DNA from: Candidatus Woesearchaeota archaeon
GTDB taxonomy: Archaea; Nanobdellota; Nanobdellia; Woesearchaeales; UBA10216
Direction of reading: 5' to 3'
NCBI GenBank assembly: GCA_016188155.1
Contig: JACPIH010000016.1
Span: 1-48,266 of the forward strand
DNA length: 48,266 nucleotides
Every line of letters starts with the position of its first letter. Position 1 is the stretch's first letter. The translations under genes and the position numbers were made by a program. Below the pieces are notes generated by a model. The model did no database searches and was not told where the DNA came from. It saw nothing but the letters and a program-made list of their open reading frames with translations. Shown piece after piece: positions 1 to 7,836 of the stretch.

Positions 1-550
1 GCTTGTAAACAAAGTTAGGGCTTCTCCAGCCAAGGATGTGGTCTGCGCCTTCTGCAAGGACTCCTTCGTACCCCATCTTCTCAGCGAGTGCTGCAACCTC
101 ATTATTGTAGATTAGCTCTGTGTTCCTGAACACCTTTGGGCTTTTCCCGAACAGCTCCCTTATCAGCTTGCTGTGCAGCCTTACCTGCTCCATGAACTCC
201 GGCCTTGAGTAAACGAATGAGAGGCTGTGGTGGTATGTCTCGTCAAGAAGCTCCACCCTTCCCGTATCAACAAGCTCCTTGAACGAGTCTATGACTCTGG
301 GCTTGTGTTGCATGAGCTGCTCAAGCACTACGCCGCTTAATGAGTAGCTTGCCCTGAACTCAGGATGCTTGTCCAAAAGCTCGAGGATTATGCTGTTGGC
401 CGGAAGGTAGCACTTGTTCGATACCCTATCAAGTATTTCCCTGTTTTTCTGCTCGTCAAAATAGCTGCTGTGCCTTCCTATTTCAAACACAGTGTATGGC
501 CTCATTCTTAATGGCTGGTGTACTTGGAAATAAAAGCAGGTGCTAACCAT
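1..550 (-). CDS. GH57 family glycoside hydrolase (alpha-amylase type), partial
   Basis: The 183 visible codons are the N-terminus; the gene runs off the left edge of the window. The start reads MVSTCFYFQVHQPLRMRPY, with the HQP motif that opens GH57 catalytic domains, followed by YFDE and, near residue 170, FRNTELIYNN, all typical of archaeal GH57 alpha-amylases and glucanotransferases. It probably hydrolyses or rearranges alpha-1,4-glucan in the cytoplasm, since no signal peptide is seen. The ATG at 550 lies inside the last codons of the upstream glycosyltransferase (8-nt overlap), which suggests translational coupling. The catalytic nucleophile region is outside the window, so amylase versus 4-alpha-glucanotransferase activity cannot be decided. 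Confidence 0.88.
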   Translation of the reverse strand, partial: MVSTCFYFQVHQPLRMRPYTVFEIGRHSSYFDEQKNREILDRVSNKCYLPANSIILELLDKHPEFRASYSLSGVVLEQLMQHKPRVIDSFKELVDTGRVELLDETYHHSLSFVYSRPEFMEQVRLHSKLIRELFGKSPKVFRNTELIYNNEVAALAEKMGYEGVLAEGADHILGWRSPNFVYK

Positions 551-1775
551 GCGCCAGCCCTCCCAGCACGTTGCCGTAAACCTCTATGCATTTCTGGGCT
601 GACTTGCTCCAGCTCAGCCTGCTGGCTTCATCGTAGCCGCTTCTGCTTAGTTCTGAGTGCAGCTCCTTATACCGCAATGCTGCTACCATCTTGTTCGCCA
701 TCTGGTCCACATCCCAGAAGTCAACCTGGAGGCAGTTCTTCAGCACTTCTGTTACCCCTGACTGCTTGCTGACAAGCGCAGGGGTTTTGTTCATGACAGC
801 TTCAAGCGGCGTTATGCCAAACGGCTCTGACACAGACGGCAGCACGTAAAGGTCAGCCATCCTGTAAGCGTTATGTATCTCCTCATCCCTCAGGAATCCT
901 GCAAAGAGGACTCTGTGTGCTATGCCGAGATGAGCTGCCTGCTCTATTATCCTGGGTTCCATGTCTCCAGAGCCGGCAATGATGAACTTTATGTTCGGCT
1001 CTGCCTCAAGCGCTTTTTTAGCTGCGGCAATGAAATAGTCAGGGCCTTTCTGCAGGGTTATCCTTCCAAGGTAGAGGACAGTTTTCTCTCCCATGCTGTC
1101 GCTGCTGTTTTTGCCGAAACCTGTTTGTGGTATATCTTCCCTGTCAATGGCGTTGTGCACGACCTTTATCTTTCCTTCCGGTATGCCATAATTTTCAATG
1201 ACCTTTTGTTTTGTGTAGCCGCTGACAGTAATTACAATGTCTGCCTTTTCCATGCCTTCTTTTTCTATGCTGTAGACGTGCTCGTTCGCTCCAAGGCCTC
1301 CTGTCCTGTCAAACTCCGTGGCATGGACGTGGACAACAAGGGGCTTTCCTGATACCCTTTTGGCAGCCATTCCGGCTTTGTAAGTCATCCAGTCATGGGC
1401 GTGTATTATGTCAAAGTCCTCTTCCCTGGCGATTAGCTCTGCTTGTTTTGCGAACCGCTCCACTTCCTCAAAGAGGTTGCTGCCGTAAATGGACTTTTGC
1501 CCTTTCATTCTCAGCATGTACTGCTCGTAATCCGAGGGGTTCATGTACGCAACCATTGGTGATTTAACAGACTTTATTTTCACCTTTGATGTGTTGGCAT
1601 TCCTGATTTTAAGCAGCCCGGCCATTGAGCTGTGCAGGGCTGTTGCTGCCTGCGGAAGCACCAGTGTTATGCTTATGCCGTTCTGGACGAGCCCTTTCGT
1701 GAGCCCGTAGCATGCCGTTCCCAATCCCCCTGTATTCATTGGCGGGAATTCCCATCCGAACATGAGCACTTTCAT
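543..1775 (-). CDS. GT4/GT5-like glycosyltransferase (glycogen/starch synthase-like)
   Basis: This 410-residue protein begins MKVLMFGWEFPPMNTGGLG, the EFPPxxxGGLG signature of starch-synthase-like and GT4 glycosyltransferases. HAHDWMTY lies near residue 125, a YLGRITLQKGPDYFI nucleotide-sugar-binding segment in the C-terminal Rossmann domain, and an EPFGITPLEAV acceptor/donor motif near residue 315. It likely transfers glucose from an NDP-glucose donor to an alpha-glucan. It overlaps the upstream regulator by 4 nt (ATGA) and the downstream GH57 gene by 8 nt, so the three form one leftward operon. Sucrose- or trehalose-type synthases share this fold, so the exact acceptor is unproven. Confidence 0.85.
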   Translation of the reverse strand: MKVLMFGWEFPPMNTGGLGTACYGLTKGLVQNGISITLVLPQAATALHSSMAGLLKIRNANTSKVKIKSVKSPMVAYMNPSDYEQYMLRMKGQKSIYGSNLFEEVERFAKQAELIAREEDFDIIHAHDWMTYKAGMAAKRVSGKPLVVHVHATEFDRTGGLGANEHVYSIEKEGMEKADIVITVSGYTKQKVIENYGIPEGKIKVVHNAIDREDIPQTGFGKNSSDSMGEKTVLYLGRITLQKGPDYFIAAAKKALEAEPNIKFIIAGSGDMEPRIIEQAAHLGIAHRVLFAGFLRDEEIHNAYRMADLYVLPSVSEPFGITPLEAVMNKTPALVSKQSGVTEVLKNCLQVDFWDVDQMANKMVAALRYKELHSELSRSGYDEASRLSWSKSAQKCIEVYGNVLGGLAHG

Positions 1776-2092
1776 AGCTCTATCACTTCCTCTTTGGGTT
1801 TCTTTTCAGGAATGCTCGCAGCGGCTTTTTCTTTCTGCAGCAGCGAATTGGCCATTGCTTTGCCTTCTCCAGTCAACGCAAATATCCTGACATACTCAGA
1901 CTTCAGAACCTCGGTAACAAGCCCTTTCCCTATAAGGAATGTTAGGTGCGCCTCAACAGTCCGCCAGTTTATGCCTGTTTTGATAGAAATCTGGTTTGTT
2001 GTCTGCTGGCCGTGCGAAAGCGCTGCAAGAATTATGTGCCTTAGCTCAGTGAATGTCCTTTTCCTTCCGCCAGCTACTGCCCCAAACCCCAT
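1772..2092 (-). CDS. Winged-helix transcriptional regulator
   Basis: This 106-residue protein has a predicted winged helix-turn-helix at about residues 15-75: a helix around ELRHIILAALSHG, then TTNQISIKTGINWRTVEAHL as the recognition region, then a wing. A lysine/glutamate-rich tail follows. It is the first gene of the operon with the glycosyltransferase and GH57 genes (4-nt overlap with the next ORF). It is divergent from the glycogen synthase operon, so it is the natural candidate regulator of both. The inverted repeat at 2135-2152 overlaps its own TATA box and is a possible binding site. The family (ArsR/MarR-like) is inferred from predicted fold only. Confidence 0.75.
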   Translation of the reverse strand: MGFGAVAGGRKRTFTELRHIILAALSHGQQTTNQISIKTGINWRTVEAHLTFLIGKGLVTEVLKSEYVRIFALTGEGKAMANSLLQKEKAAASIPEKKPKEEVIEL

Positions 2093-2134
2093 ACTGCACC
2101 CTTTTTACACCCTTGTGCTAACTCCAGTCATTCA

Positions 2135-2152
2135 ATACGCTGTCTTGCGTAT
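2135..2152. promoter_or_regulatory. Perfect inverted repeat overlapping a TATA box (candidate operator)
   Basis: ATACGC and GCGTAT flank a 6-nt spacer. The right arm runs into TATAAAAAT at 2150-2158, which reads as a TATA box for the leftward operon. A protein bound here would block that promoter. The site lies in the 190-nt divergent region between the winged-helix regulator and the glycogen synthase. Confidence 0.45.
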
Positions 2153-2158
2153 AAAAAT
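2150..2158 (-). promoter_or_regulatory. Putative TATA box of the leftward GT4/GH57 operon
   Basis: On the minus strand this reads ATTTTTATA. A start site about 26 nt downstream, near 2128, would give a leader of roughly 35 nt before the regulator's ATG at 2092. Confidence 0.45.
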
Positions 2159-2232
2159 CTTTGTTTTAGTAAGAGGTTCATACTATAATGATATTAATTC
2201 AAACGATAATTACCAATGGTTTAAAGGGTAAG

Positions 2233-2240
2233 TTTAAAAA
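2233..2240 (+). promoter_or_regulatory. Putative TATA box of the glycogen synthase operon
   Basis: TTTAAAAA sits here, predicting a start site near 2263. The gap 2093-2281 otherwise holds only AT-rich divergent promoter sequence and the inverted repeat at 2135-2152. Confidence 0.5.
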
Positions 2241-2308
2241 GTCAGAAGCCATAAAGCACAAGTAAGCATAAGTGGCATCAGTTGACAAAAAAGAGGCACA
2301 GTTTGATT

Positions 2309-4099
2309 ATGAAACCGGCTGATTACTGTTTTGAGGTTTCCTGGGAAGTCTGCAACAAGGTAGGCGGCATTTATACTGTCCTGAAGAGCAAGGCTCCTGT
2401 GATGAAGGAGCAGTATGGCGATTCGTATTTTGCTGTTGGGCCTTACTTTGTCAGTAAGGTAAGTGGTGAGTTTAGCGAAAAGGTTCCTCCCGAGTGGCTC
2501 GGCAGCGTGTTCGAGAGGCTGAAAGGCGAAGGCTTAATCTGCCATTACGGCACCTGGCTCATTGAGTCAGAGCCCGATGCTGTCCTGATAGATTTCTCAA
2601 CATTTGCTGCGAGGAAAAATGACATAAAGAGAGAGTTGTGGGACAACTACAAGATTGACTCCCTCAATACGCAATACTTTGATTACGACGAGCCTGTGAT
2701 TTGGGCTTATGCTTCGGGAAAGTTTCTGGAGGCCGTTGCCGCTTTAAGCCATGACAAGAAAGTTGTCGCACATTTTCATGAGTGGCTTGCCGCAGCCGGT
2801 CTTCTTTACCTTCACAGCAGGAAAGCGAAGGTTGCAACTGTTTTCACTACCCACGCTACAACGCTTGGCAGGACGATGACTGGCTCCAGTAAGGACATTT
2901 ACGAGTGCGTCACGTGCATTGTTGACCCTGACCAGGAGGCTTACAGGCTTGGCGTTCACACGAAGCACCAGACAGAAGTAGCCGCCGCAAACGCTGCTGA
3001 TGTTTTTTCAACAGTCAGCGACATCACTGCAATGGAGGCAGAGCATTTCCTGAAAAAGGCCCCGGACATTATTTTGCATAATGGCCTTAACATGCGCAAC
3101 TTCCCGACATTTGAAGAGGCATCAGTAAGGCACAGGCAGCTGAAGAGGAAAATAAAGGAGTTTATGATTTATTATTTCTTCCCATACTACACCTTTGACC
3201 TTGAGGAGACGCTTTATTATTTCCTTTCTGCAAGGTATGAGTTACACAACAAAGGCATTGATGTCTTTATCAGGGCGTTGGGCGAGCTTAACAGTGCATT
3301 GAAGCAGTCAAGGTCGAAGAGGACTGTTGTTGCTTTCCTGTGGGTGCCTGCCAACATTCGCGGAATAAAGCGCGAGCTCCTGGAAAGCAGGACCTTTTAC
3401 CAGGATATCAGGGACAGCATTGTTGATAGTATTGAGATGGTTAAGGATAACCTGGTTATTGACGTTGTTGCCCAGCGAAAAGTGACAGATACAGACCTTC
3501 TCTCAGCGCAGACATTGTTTGAGCTTAAGAGAAAGGTGATTAAGTTCAAGAAAAGCGGAAACCCGCCTTTGTCTACCCATGACCTCTACAATTATGAATC
3601 TGACCCAATCCTGAACGCCTGCAGGGCAGCGGGCTTGGATAATTCTGCTGAGGACAGGGTTAAGGTCGTGTTTTACCCGATTTACCTTAACGGAGCTGAC
3701 GGCTTGCTTGACCTTAACTATTACGAGAGCATGCAGGGCGCCCATTTGGGGGTTTTCCCAAGCATTTACGAGCCATGGGGGTACACGCCCCTTGAGGCGG
3801 CAGCTTTGGGCGTTTGCTCTGTTACAACAGACCTCTCTGGCTTTGGCAAGTACATAGCTGCCCATTCTGCGCAGAAAAAGTTTCCTGGCGTTTTCATAGT
3901 CAGGCGCTCAGAAACCAACGATGATGATTTCACGAAAAGCCTTTCCAGCATACTGCTCACGTTTGCCAACTACTCGAATGAGGAGCGCATAAAGAACAAG
4001 ATTGAGGCCAAGCACGTCTCATCGCTTGCTGACTGGAGGTTCATGGTAAAGCAGTACATGGCAGCCCACCAGATTGCTGTCGGAAAGCGCTTCGGATAA
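2309..4099 (+). CDS. GT3 family glycogen synthase
   Basis: This 596-residue protein belongs to the eukaryotic/animal-type GT3 glycogen synthases, not the bacterial GT5 GlgA. Near the start it has FEVSWEVCNKVGGIYTVL, around residue 185 FTTHATTLGR, and near residue 490 FPSIYEPWGYTPLEAA; all are GT3 hallmarks. It elongates alpha-1,4-glucan from UDP- or ADP-glucose in the cytoplasm. ATG 2309 is chosen because GT3 N-termini start just before the FEVSWEV strand; an in-frame TTG at 2282 would add nine residues and cannot be excluded. It is first in an operon with GalT (17-nt gap) and the debranching enzyme, so synthesis and trimming of glycogen appear co-expressed. Confidence 0.92.
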   Translation: MKPADYCFEVSWEVCNKVGGIYTVLKSKAPVMKEQYGDSYFAVGPYFVSKVSGEFSEKVPPEWLGSVFERLKGEGLICHYGTWLIESEPDAVLIDFSTFAARKNDIKRELWDNYKIDSLNTQYFDYDEPVIWAYASGKFLEAVAALSHDKKVVAHFHEWLAAAGLLYLHSRKAKVATVFTTHATTLGRTMTGSSKDIYECVTCIVDPDQEAYRLGVHTKHQTEVAAANAADVFSTVSDITAMEAEHFLKKAPDIILHNGLNMRNFPTFEEASVRHRQLKRKIKEFMIYYFFPYYTFDLEETLYYFLSARYELHNKGIDVFIRALGELNSALKQSRSKRTVVAFLWVPANIRGIKRELLESRTFYQDIRDSIVDSIEMVKDNLVIDVVAQRKVTDTDLLSAQTLFELKRKVIKFKKSGNPPLSTHDLYNYESDPILNACRAAGLDNSAEDRVKVVFYPIYLNGADGLLDLNYYESMQGAHLGVFPSIYEPWGYTPLEAAALGVCSVTTDLSGFGKYIAAHSAQKKFPGVFIVRRSETNDDDFTKSLSSILLTFANYSNEERIKNKIEAKHVSSLADWRFMVKQYMAAHQIAVGKRFG

Positions 4100-4116
4100 A
4101 GTGGTGATTTTGTTTA

Positions 4117-5085
4117 ATGATTGAACTCAGGAAGGACTATGTGCTTGACCGCTGGGTTATTCTTGCCCCGTCAAGGAAGAAAAGGCCCAGGGATTTCGTC
4201 AGGCAGCCTGCAGCTGTTTCAGCTGGTTCCAATGTCTGCGCTTTCTGCAGGGGCAACGAGAAGCTTACCCCTCCCGAGATTGGCAGAATTAACAGCCCAG
4301 ACAGCAGCGGCGACTGGTCAATGCGCTGGTTCCCAAACCTCTTTCCGGCTGTTGAAGAATCAGGCCAGAGGGAAGTCAGAACTGACAACACGTTTTACAC
4401 CTTCTCTGCGGCATACGGCAGCCATGAGATTATTGTTGAGACGCCTTTCCATGACAGGCAACTTTGGGATTTTTCAGACAAAGAAGTAAGGCAACTGCTG
4501 CAAGTATACTGCGACAGGATAGCTGATTTGGGCAAAAGGAACAGCATAAAGTACGTTGCGGTTTTCAAGAACCACGGCATCGAGGGAGGTGCAAGCCTTG
4601 CACATTCTCATTCTCAGATTATGTCAACAAACATTCTTCCTTCCTTAATAAGGGAAGAAACGGCAGCCATGAAGAATTACAAGTCGTGCCCTTACTGCAG
4701 CATAATCAATTCGGAAAAGAACAGTTACAGGAGGTGCTTTGAGAACGACCACGCTGTTGCTTTTACGCCATATGCCTCAAGGTTTAATTTTGAAATCTGG
4801 ATTTTTCCGAAGCGGCATTTCAGGCAGCTATCTGGTGCTACACAAGAAGAGCTCGCAGGAATTTCGCGGCTGCTGCAGCAGGCACTGGCTAAATTAAAAG
4901 AGTTGAATGCGCCTTACAACTATGTCCTGCATTACCTTCCTGTTGCTGAGGACGGCGACTTCCATTTCCATATCGAAATGCAGCCAAGGTTCTCAATCTG
5001 GGCAGGCTTTGAGCTGACCACAGACATCATAATAAACTCTGTTGCCCCTGAAGACGCTGCCAAGTTTTACCGGGGCGAGGACTAG
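4117..5085 (+). CDS. galT: Galactose-1-phosphate uridylyltransferase (GalT family)
   Basis: This 322-residue HIT-superfamily nucleotidyl transferase has the GalT active-site motif HSHSQ (H163-S-H165-S-Q167), where H165 would carry the nucleotidyl-enzyme intermediate. Zinc ligands are C41 and C44 (CAFC), probably with H112 and H163; a second CPYC pair lies near residue 190. Canonically it exchanges UMP between UDP-glucose and galactose-1-phosphate. Between a glycogen synthase and a debranching enzyme it may instead balance NDP-glucose and glucose-1-phosphate for glycogen turnover. That substrate choice is inference. Confidence 0.88.
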   Translation: MIELRKDYVLDRWVILAPSRKKRPRDFVRQPAAVSAGSNVCAFCRGNEKLTPPEIGRINSPDSSGDWSMRWFPNLFPAVEESGQREVRTDNTFYTFSAAYGSHEIIVETPFHDRQLWDFSDKEVRQLLQVYCDRIADLGKRNSIKYVAVFKNHGIEGGASLAHSHSQIMSTNILPSLIREETAAMKNYKSCPYCSIINSEKNSYRRCFENDHAVAFTPYASRFNFEIWIFPKRHFRQLSGATQEELAGISRLLQQALAKLKELNAPYNYVLHYLPVAEDGDFHFHIEMQPRFSIWAGFELTTDIIINSVAPEDAAKFYRGED

Positions 5086-5097
5086 GCTGATGAAAGT

Positions 5098-6900
5098 ATG
5101 AAAGTCGTGCACGTTCTCAACAGCAAAGCGAGTGAGAAAGAAGTTCAAGGTAGTGAATTAAGCTTTTTCCTCTCCAGCGGCAACGGCGGATTTGCGCATT
5201 TTTCAACCGCACAGGAGCCAGCAAGCAAATACCAGGGATTCTTTGCAGAAATTGGCAACAGCCTGTTCAAAATTATAGAAGACATTAATCCGGTGTCGGA
5301 AGAAAAAGCGGCAGTTGCCGAAAACACCGGTTACTCCGCATTGTTTCACCACAGCACCTTTTACGAATCCTTCTTTATGCCACAGAGGAAGAACTCCCTT
5401 GCCTATGGGCTCAGCATGGAACTTCCAATCGAGCTTTTCCTTGACATAAGAAAAGCCAATGACTTCAGGCAGTGGGGCAGGCATTATGAGGTATCTGAAA
5501 AAAGTGGCAGCATTGTTGTTGAATTCACCAAAAAAACTGACATGAGAGAAGACGGCAGCGGCGGCAAAGAAGAATTTTCCATATTTGTTGCAGTCAGTCA
5601 TGACGGCTTCGTCAGCAGCAACAATGGCGAGTGGGTCAGGCGCAGCTACGGCCTTGATGCCAAGAGAAATTCGGCCGGCGAGAGATACGTTTACAAGGCA
5701 GCAAAGGTTGTTGCAAAAAAGTTGGTTATTTCAGTAGCAGAATCTGAGGCAGCGGCAATTAAAGAATCAGAAGCCGTGTTCAAATCTCTCAACAGGCTGA
5801 AAAAAGCAAGCAGATCACATTACAATGGCCTTTGCGGTAGCAATGCAAATGGAGAGCTTGCCTTCGCTGCCAATGCGGCAAGGATTGCCCTTGACAAATT
5901 AAAAACTAATGAGGGATTATATGCCGGCCTCCCGTGGTTTTCCCAAGAATGGACCAGGGACGAGCTAATCAGCTGCAATGCTTTTCCGGCTGCGGCAAAA
6001 AAGAAAATCATTCTCAGCTATCTTGATAAGATACTTGGCGACGGAAGGCTGCCAAGCATAATCAGCGGCGACTACAGGGATTCTCCGTTTGTCACTGCTG
6101 ACGGGATTGGCTGGCTTTTCAAGAGGGCTTCAGAACTAATTGAAGGTAAAAAGCTCACTGCTGCAGAAGTAAAAAGGGTGAAGGTGGCATTAAAAAAATC
6201 AATTGATTTGCTGCTGAAAAGCCACCACAAGAACGGCTTTATCACTAACGACAAGAACGAGACATGGATGGACACTGACTTTAACGATGACGGCAGAAAG
6301 GGCATTTGCATCGAAATCCAGGCTATGCAGCTGCAGATGTACAGCCTCATGCACAAATTATCACGGAACAAAACATACCTGCTGCTGGAAAATTCGCTTA
6401 GGCAAAACGTCAGAAAGTTTTTTTGGAACGGCATTGTTCTGGCTGACAGGCTCAGTGACTTCACGATAAGGCCTAATGTTTTCATTGCGGCTTACGTTTA
6501 CCCGCAGCTGCTATCCAAAAAGGAGTGGGAAACATGCATCAGTAATGCACTCCCAAGATTATGGCTTGGCTGGGGCGGCCTTGCAACAATAGACAAGAGC
6601 AATCCTAATTTTCGCGGCAGCTACACAGGTGAAACTAACGAGTCCTACCACCATGGAGACAGCTGGTTCTGGCTCAACAACCTAGCAGCAATTGTCATGG
6701 CAAAAATTAACAAAATAAAATTCAGACGTTACATAGAAAAAATCGTTGCGGCCAGCGCAAACGACGTTCTCTGGAAAGGCGCAATCGGATGCGGCAGCGA
6801 GTTAAGCTCGGCGAAGGAGCAAAGGGCGGAAGGCTCATTGAACCAGGCGTGGAGCAACGCAACGTTTATAGAGCTAATAAAAGCATTAAGACATAATTAA
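5098..6900 (+). CDS. Amylo-alpha-1,6-glucosidase / glycogen debranching enzyme
   Basis: This 600-residue protein has an N-terminal beta-rich domain (about 1-230) and a C-terminal (alpha/alpha)6 glucosidase domain of the GDE_C type. Visible motifs are PWFSQEWTRDEL near residue 280, ADGIGWLFKRA, TWMDTDFNDDGRKGICIEIQ near 390-405, and SYHHGDSWFWLNN near 520. It removes alpha-1,6 branch glucose residues from glycogen. There is no signal peptide, so it is cytoplasmic. The 12-nt gap after galT and shared strand place it in the glycogen operon. The family resemblance is strong; exact linkage specificity is inferred. Confidence 0.87.
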   Translation: MKVVHVLNSKASEKEVQGSELSFFLSSGNGGFAHFSTAQEPASKYQGFFAEIGNSLFKIIEDINPVSEEKAAVAENTGYSALFHHSTFYESFFMPQRKNSLAYGLSMELPIELFLDIRKANDFRQWGRHYEVSEKSGSIVVEFTKKTDMREDGSGGKEEFSIFVAVSHDGFVSSNNGEWVRRSYGLDAKRNSAGERYVYKAAKVVAKKLVISVAESEAAAIKESEAVFKSLNRLKKASRSHYNGLCGSNANGELAFAANAARIALDKLKTNEGLYAGLPWFSQEWTRDELISCNAFPAAAKKKIILSYLDKILGDGRLPSIISGDYRDSPFVTADGIGWLFKRASELIEGKKLTAAEVKRVKVALKKSIDLLLKSHHKNGFITNDKNETWMDTDFNDDGRKGICIEIQAMQLQMYSLMHKLSRNKTYLLLENSLRQNVRKFFWNGIVLADRLSDFTIRPNVFIAAYVYPQLLSKKEWETCISNALPRLWLGWGGLATIDKSNPNFRGSYTGETNESYHHGDSWFWLNNLAAIVMAKINKIKFRRYIEKIVAASANDVLWKGAIGCGSELSSAKEQRAEGSLNQAWSNATFIELIKALRHN

Positions 6901-6917
6901 GTATTTGAAGCATATTC

Positions 6918-7307
6918 TTACTGTGTTGGTTGCGGAAGACTCGCTTTTACTGCCGTCAGTAAATCATTAAGATCATATGGCTTATCAAGCGTTTTAGCAC
7001 CACGAGCTTCTATTTGTTCTCTATACTCTTCCATTCTTGCACTTAAAAGTATGTATTTTGTAGAAGGAGAAACATTTTGCCCTTCTATAAGAACATCAAT
7101 TCCCGACTTACCAGGCATATTAACATCGCTTACTACCAAATCCAAACCTTGCCCTGCCTGTTCAGAAATTATTCTCAAAGCTTCTGTTCCATCTGCTGCT
7201 TCAAGCGTTTGAATATCGTAGCCTTCGCTTTTGAGTAGCCCAAGGCACGCAGTTGCAAGCGATCTCAGTGACGGCTCATCATCTGCTACGAGTATTTTGT
7301 AGGCCAT
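6918..7307 (-). CDS. Stand-alone response regulator receiver domain
   Basis: This is a 129-residue CheY-like receiver with no output domain. The full phosphorylation pocket is present: acidic pair D9-D10, phosphoacceptor D61 in VVSDVNMPG, S89 in LLSA, and K109 in LDKP. It is the last gene of a leftward four-gene operon (degenerate receiver, GH15, unknown protein, this receiver). Its start overlaps the end of the unknown gene by 29 nt, implying coupled translation. No histidine kinase lies in the window, so its phosphodonor is unknown. Its position suggests a link to alpha-glucan mobilisation. Confidence 0.93.
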   Translation of the reverse strand: MAYKILVADDEPSLRSLATACLGLLKSEGYDIQTLEAADGTEALRIISEQAGQGLDLVVSDVNMPGKSGIDVLIEGQNVSPSTKYILLSARMEEYREQIEARGAKTLDKPYDLNDLLTAVKASLPQPTQ

Positions 7308-7836
7308 TTTTTACCCTCCTTTGTTTCTCTTCGTGAACAGCCAATTGAAGTTTAGCCAGTGCGTCATAATACTTAGAAAAGCTTAGCTCTTCAGGTACTT
7401 GCGTAAGCATATTCATGACAAAAATAGATTCTGTACCAACCACAAAATTGGAAGCTGAGAATCTTATTTCACAGTGTTCTATGGCCATGCTGCTTCCTTT
7501 TCCATTTCCATTCGTGTTCCCATCTTTTTGGCCAAAATCTCTAGGCAGGGCGACATACTCCATTCCTGGCTTAAGAACCATAACGGGGGGCTGTGCTGCT
7601 ATCGTTTCCAAGCTAGACGGCTCTACTTGACGGCGCGCCTTTAACCATTGTAAACGGTCACCATTGATCAAGCTTTTAACAGCCTGATTCTGTTGGAATT
7701 CCCAAACAGCGTATCCTGCACCATTATATGCGGATAGTATTGCGTCTAAATAAAGAAGCTGCGCTTCCACCTGGCTTACAAAGCCTCCGTAGTTCCTGTT
7801 TATCCCATTGCCACTATGCATAGCGATTGCCCCCAC
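7279..7836 (-). CDS. Protein of unknown function between GH15 and a receiver
   Basis: I do not recognise this 185-residue protein. It is soluble, without signal peptide or membrane segment. An N-terminal helical part (VEAQLLYLDAILSAYNG) is followed by a probable beta-rich middle, a low-complexity KDGNTNGNGKGSS loop near residue 110, and a C-terminal helix rich in charged residues. No histidine-kinase boxes, nucleotide-binding or DNA-binding motifs are seen. It overlaps GH15 upstream (37 nt from the first ATG; 22 nt from an alternative ATG at 7821) and the receiver downstream (29 nt). Such tight packing points to a shared function with the receiver, perhaps as partner or output protein; that is inference. 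Confidence 0.75.
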   Translation of the reverse strand: MGAIAMHSGNGINRNYGGFVSQVEAQLLYLDAILSAYNGAGYAVWEFQQNQAVKSLINGDRLQWLKARRQVEPSSLETIAAQPPVMVLKPGMEYVALPRDFGQKDGNTNGNGKGSSMAIEHCEIRFSASNFVVGTESIFVMNMLTQVPEELSFSKYYDALAKLQLAVHEEKQRRVKNGLQNTRSR

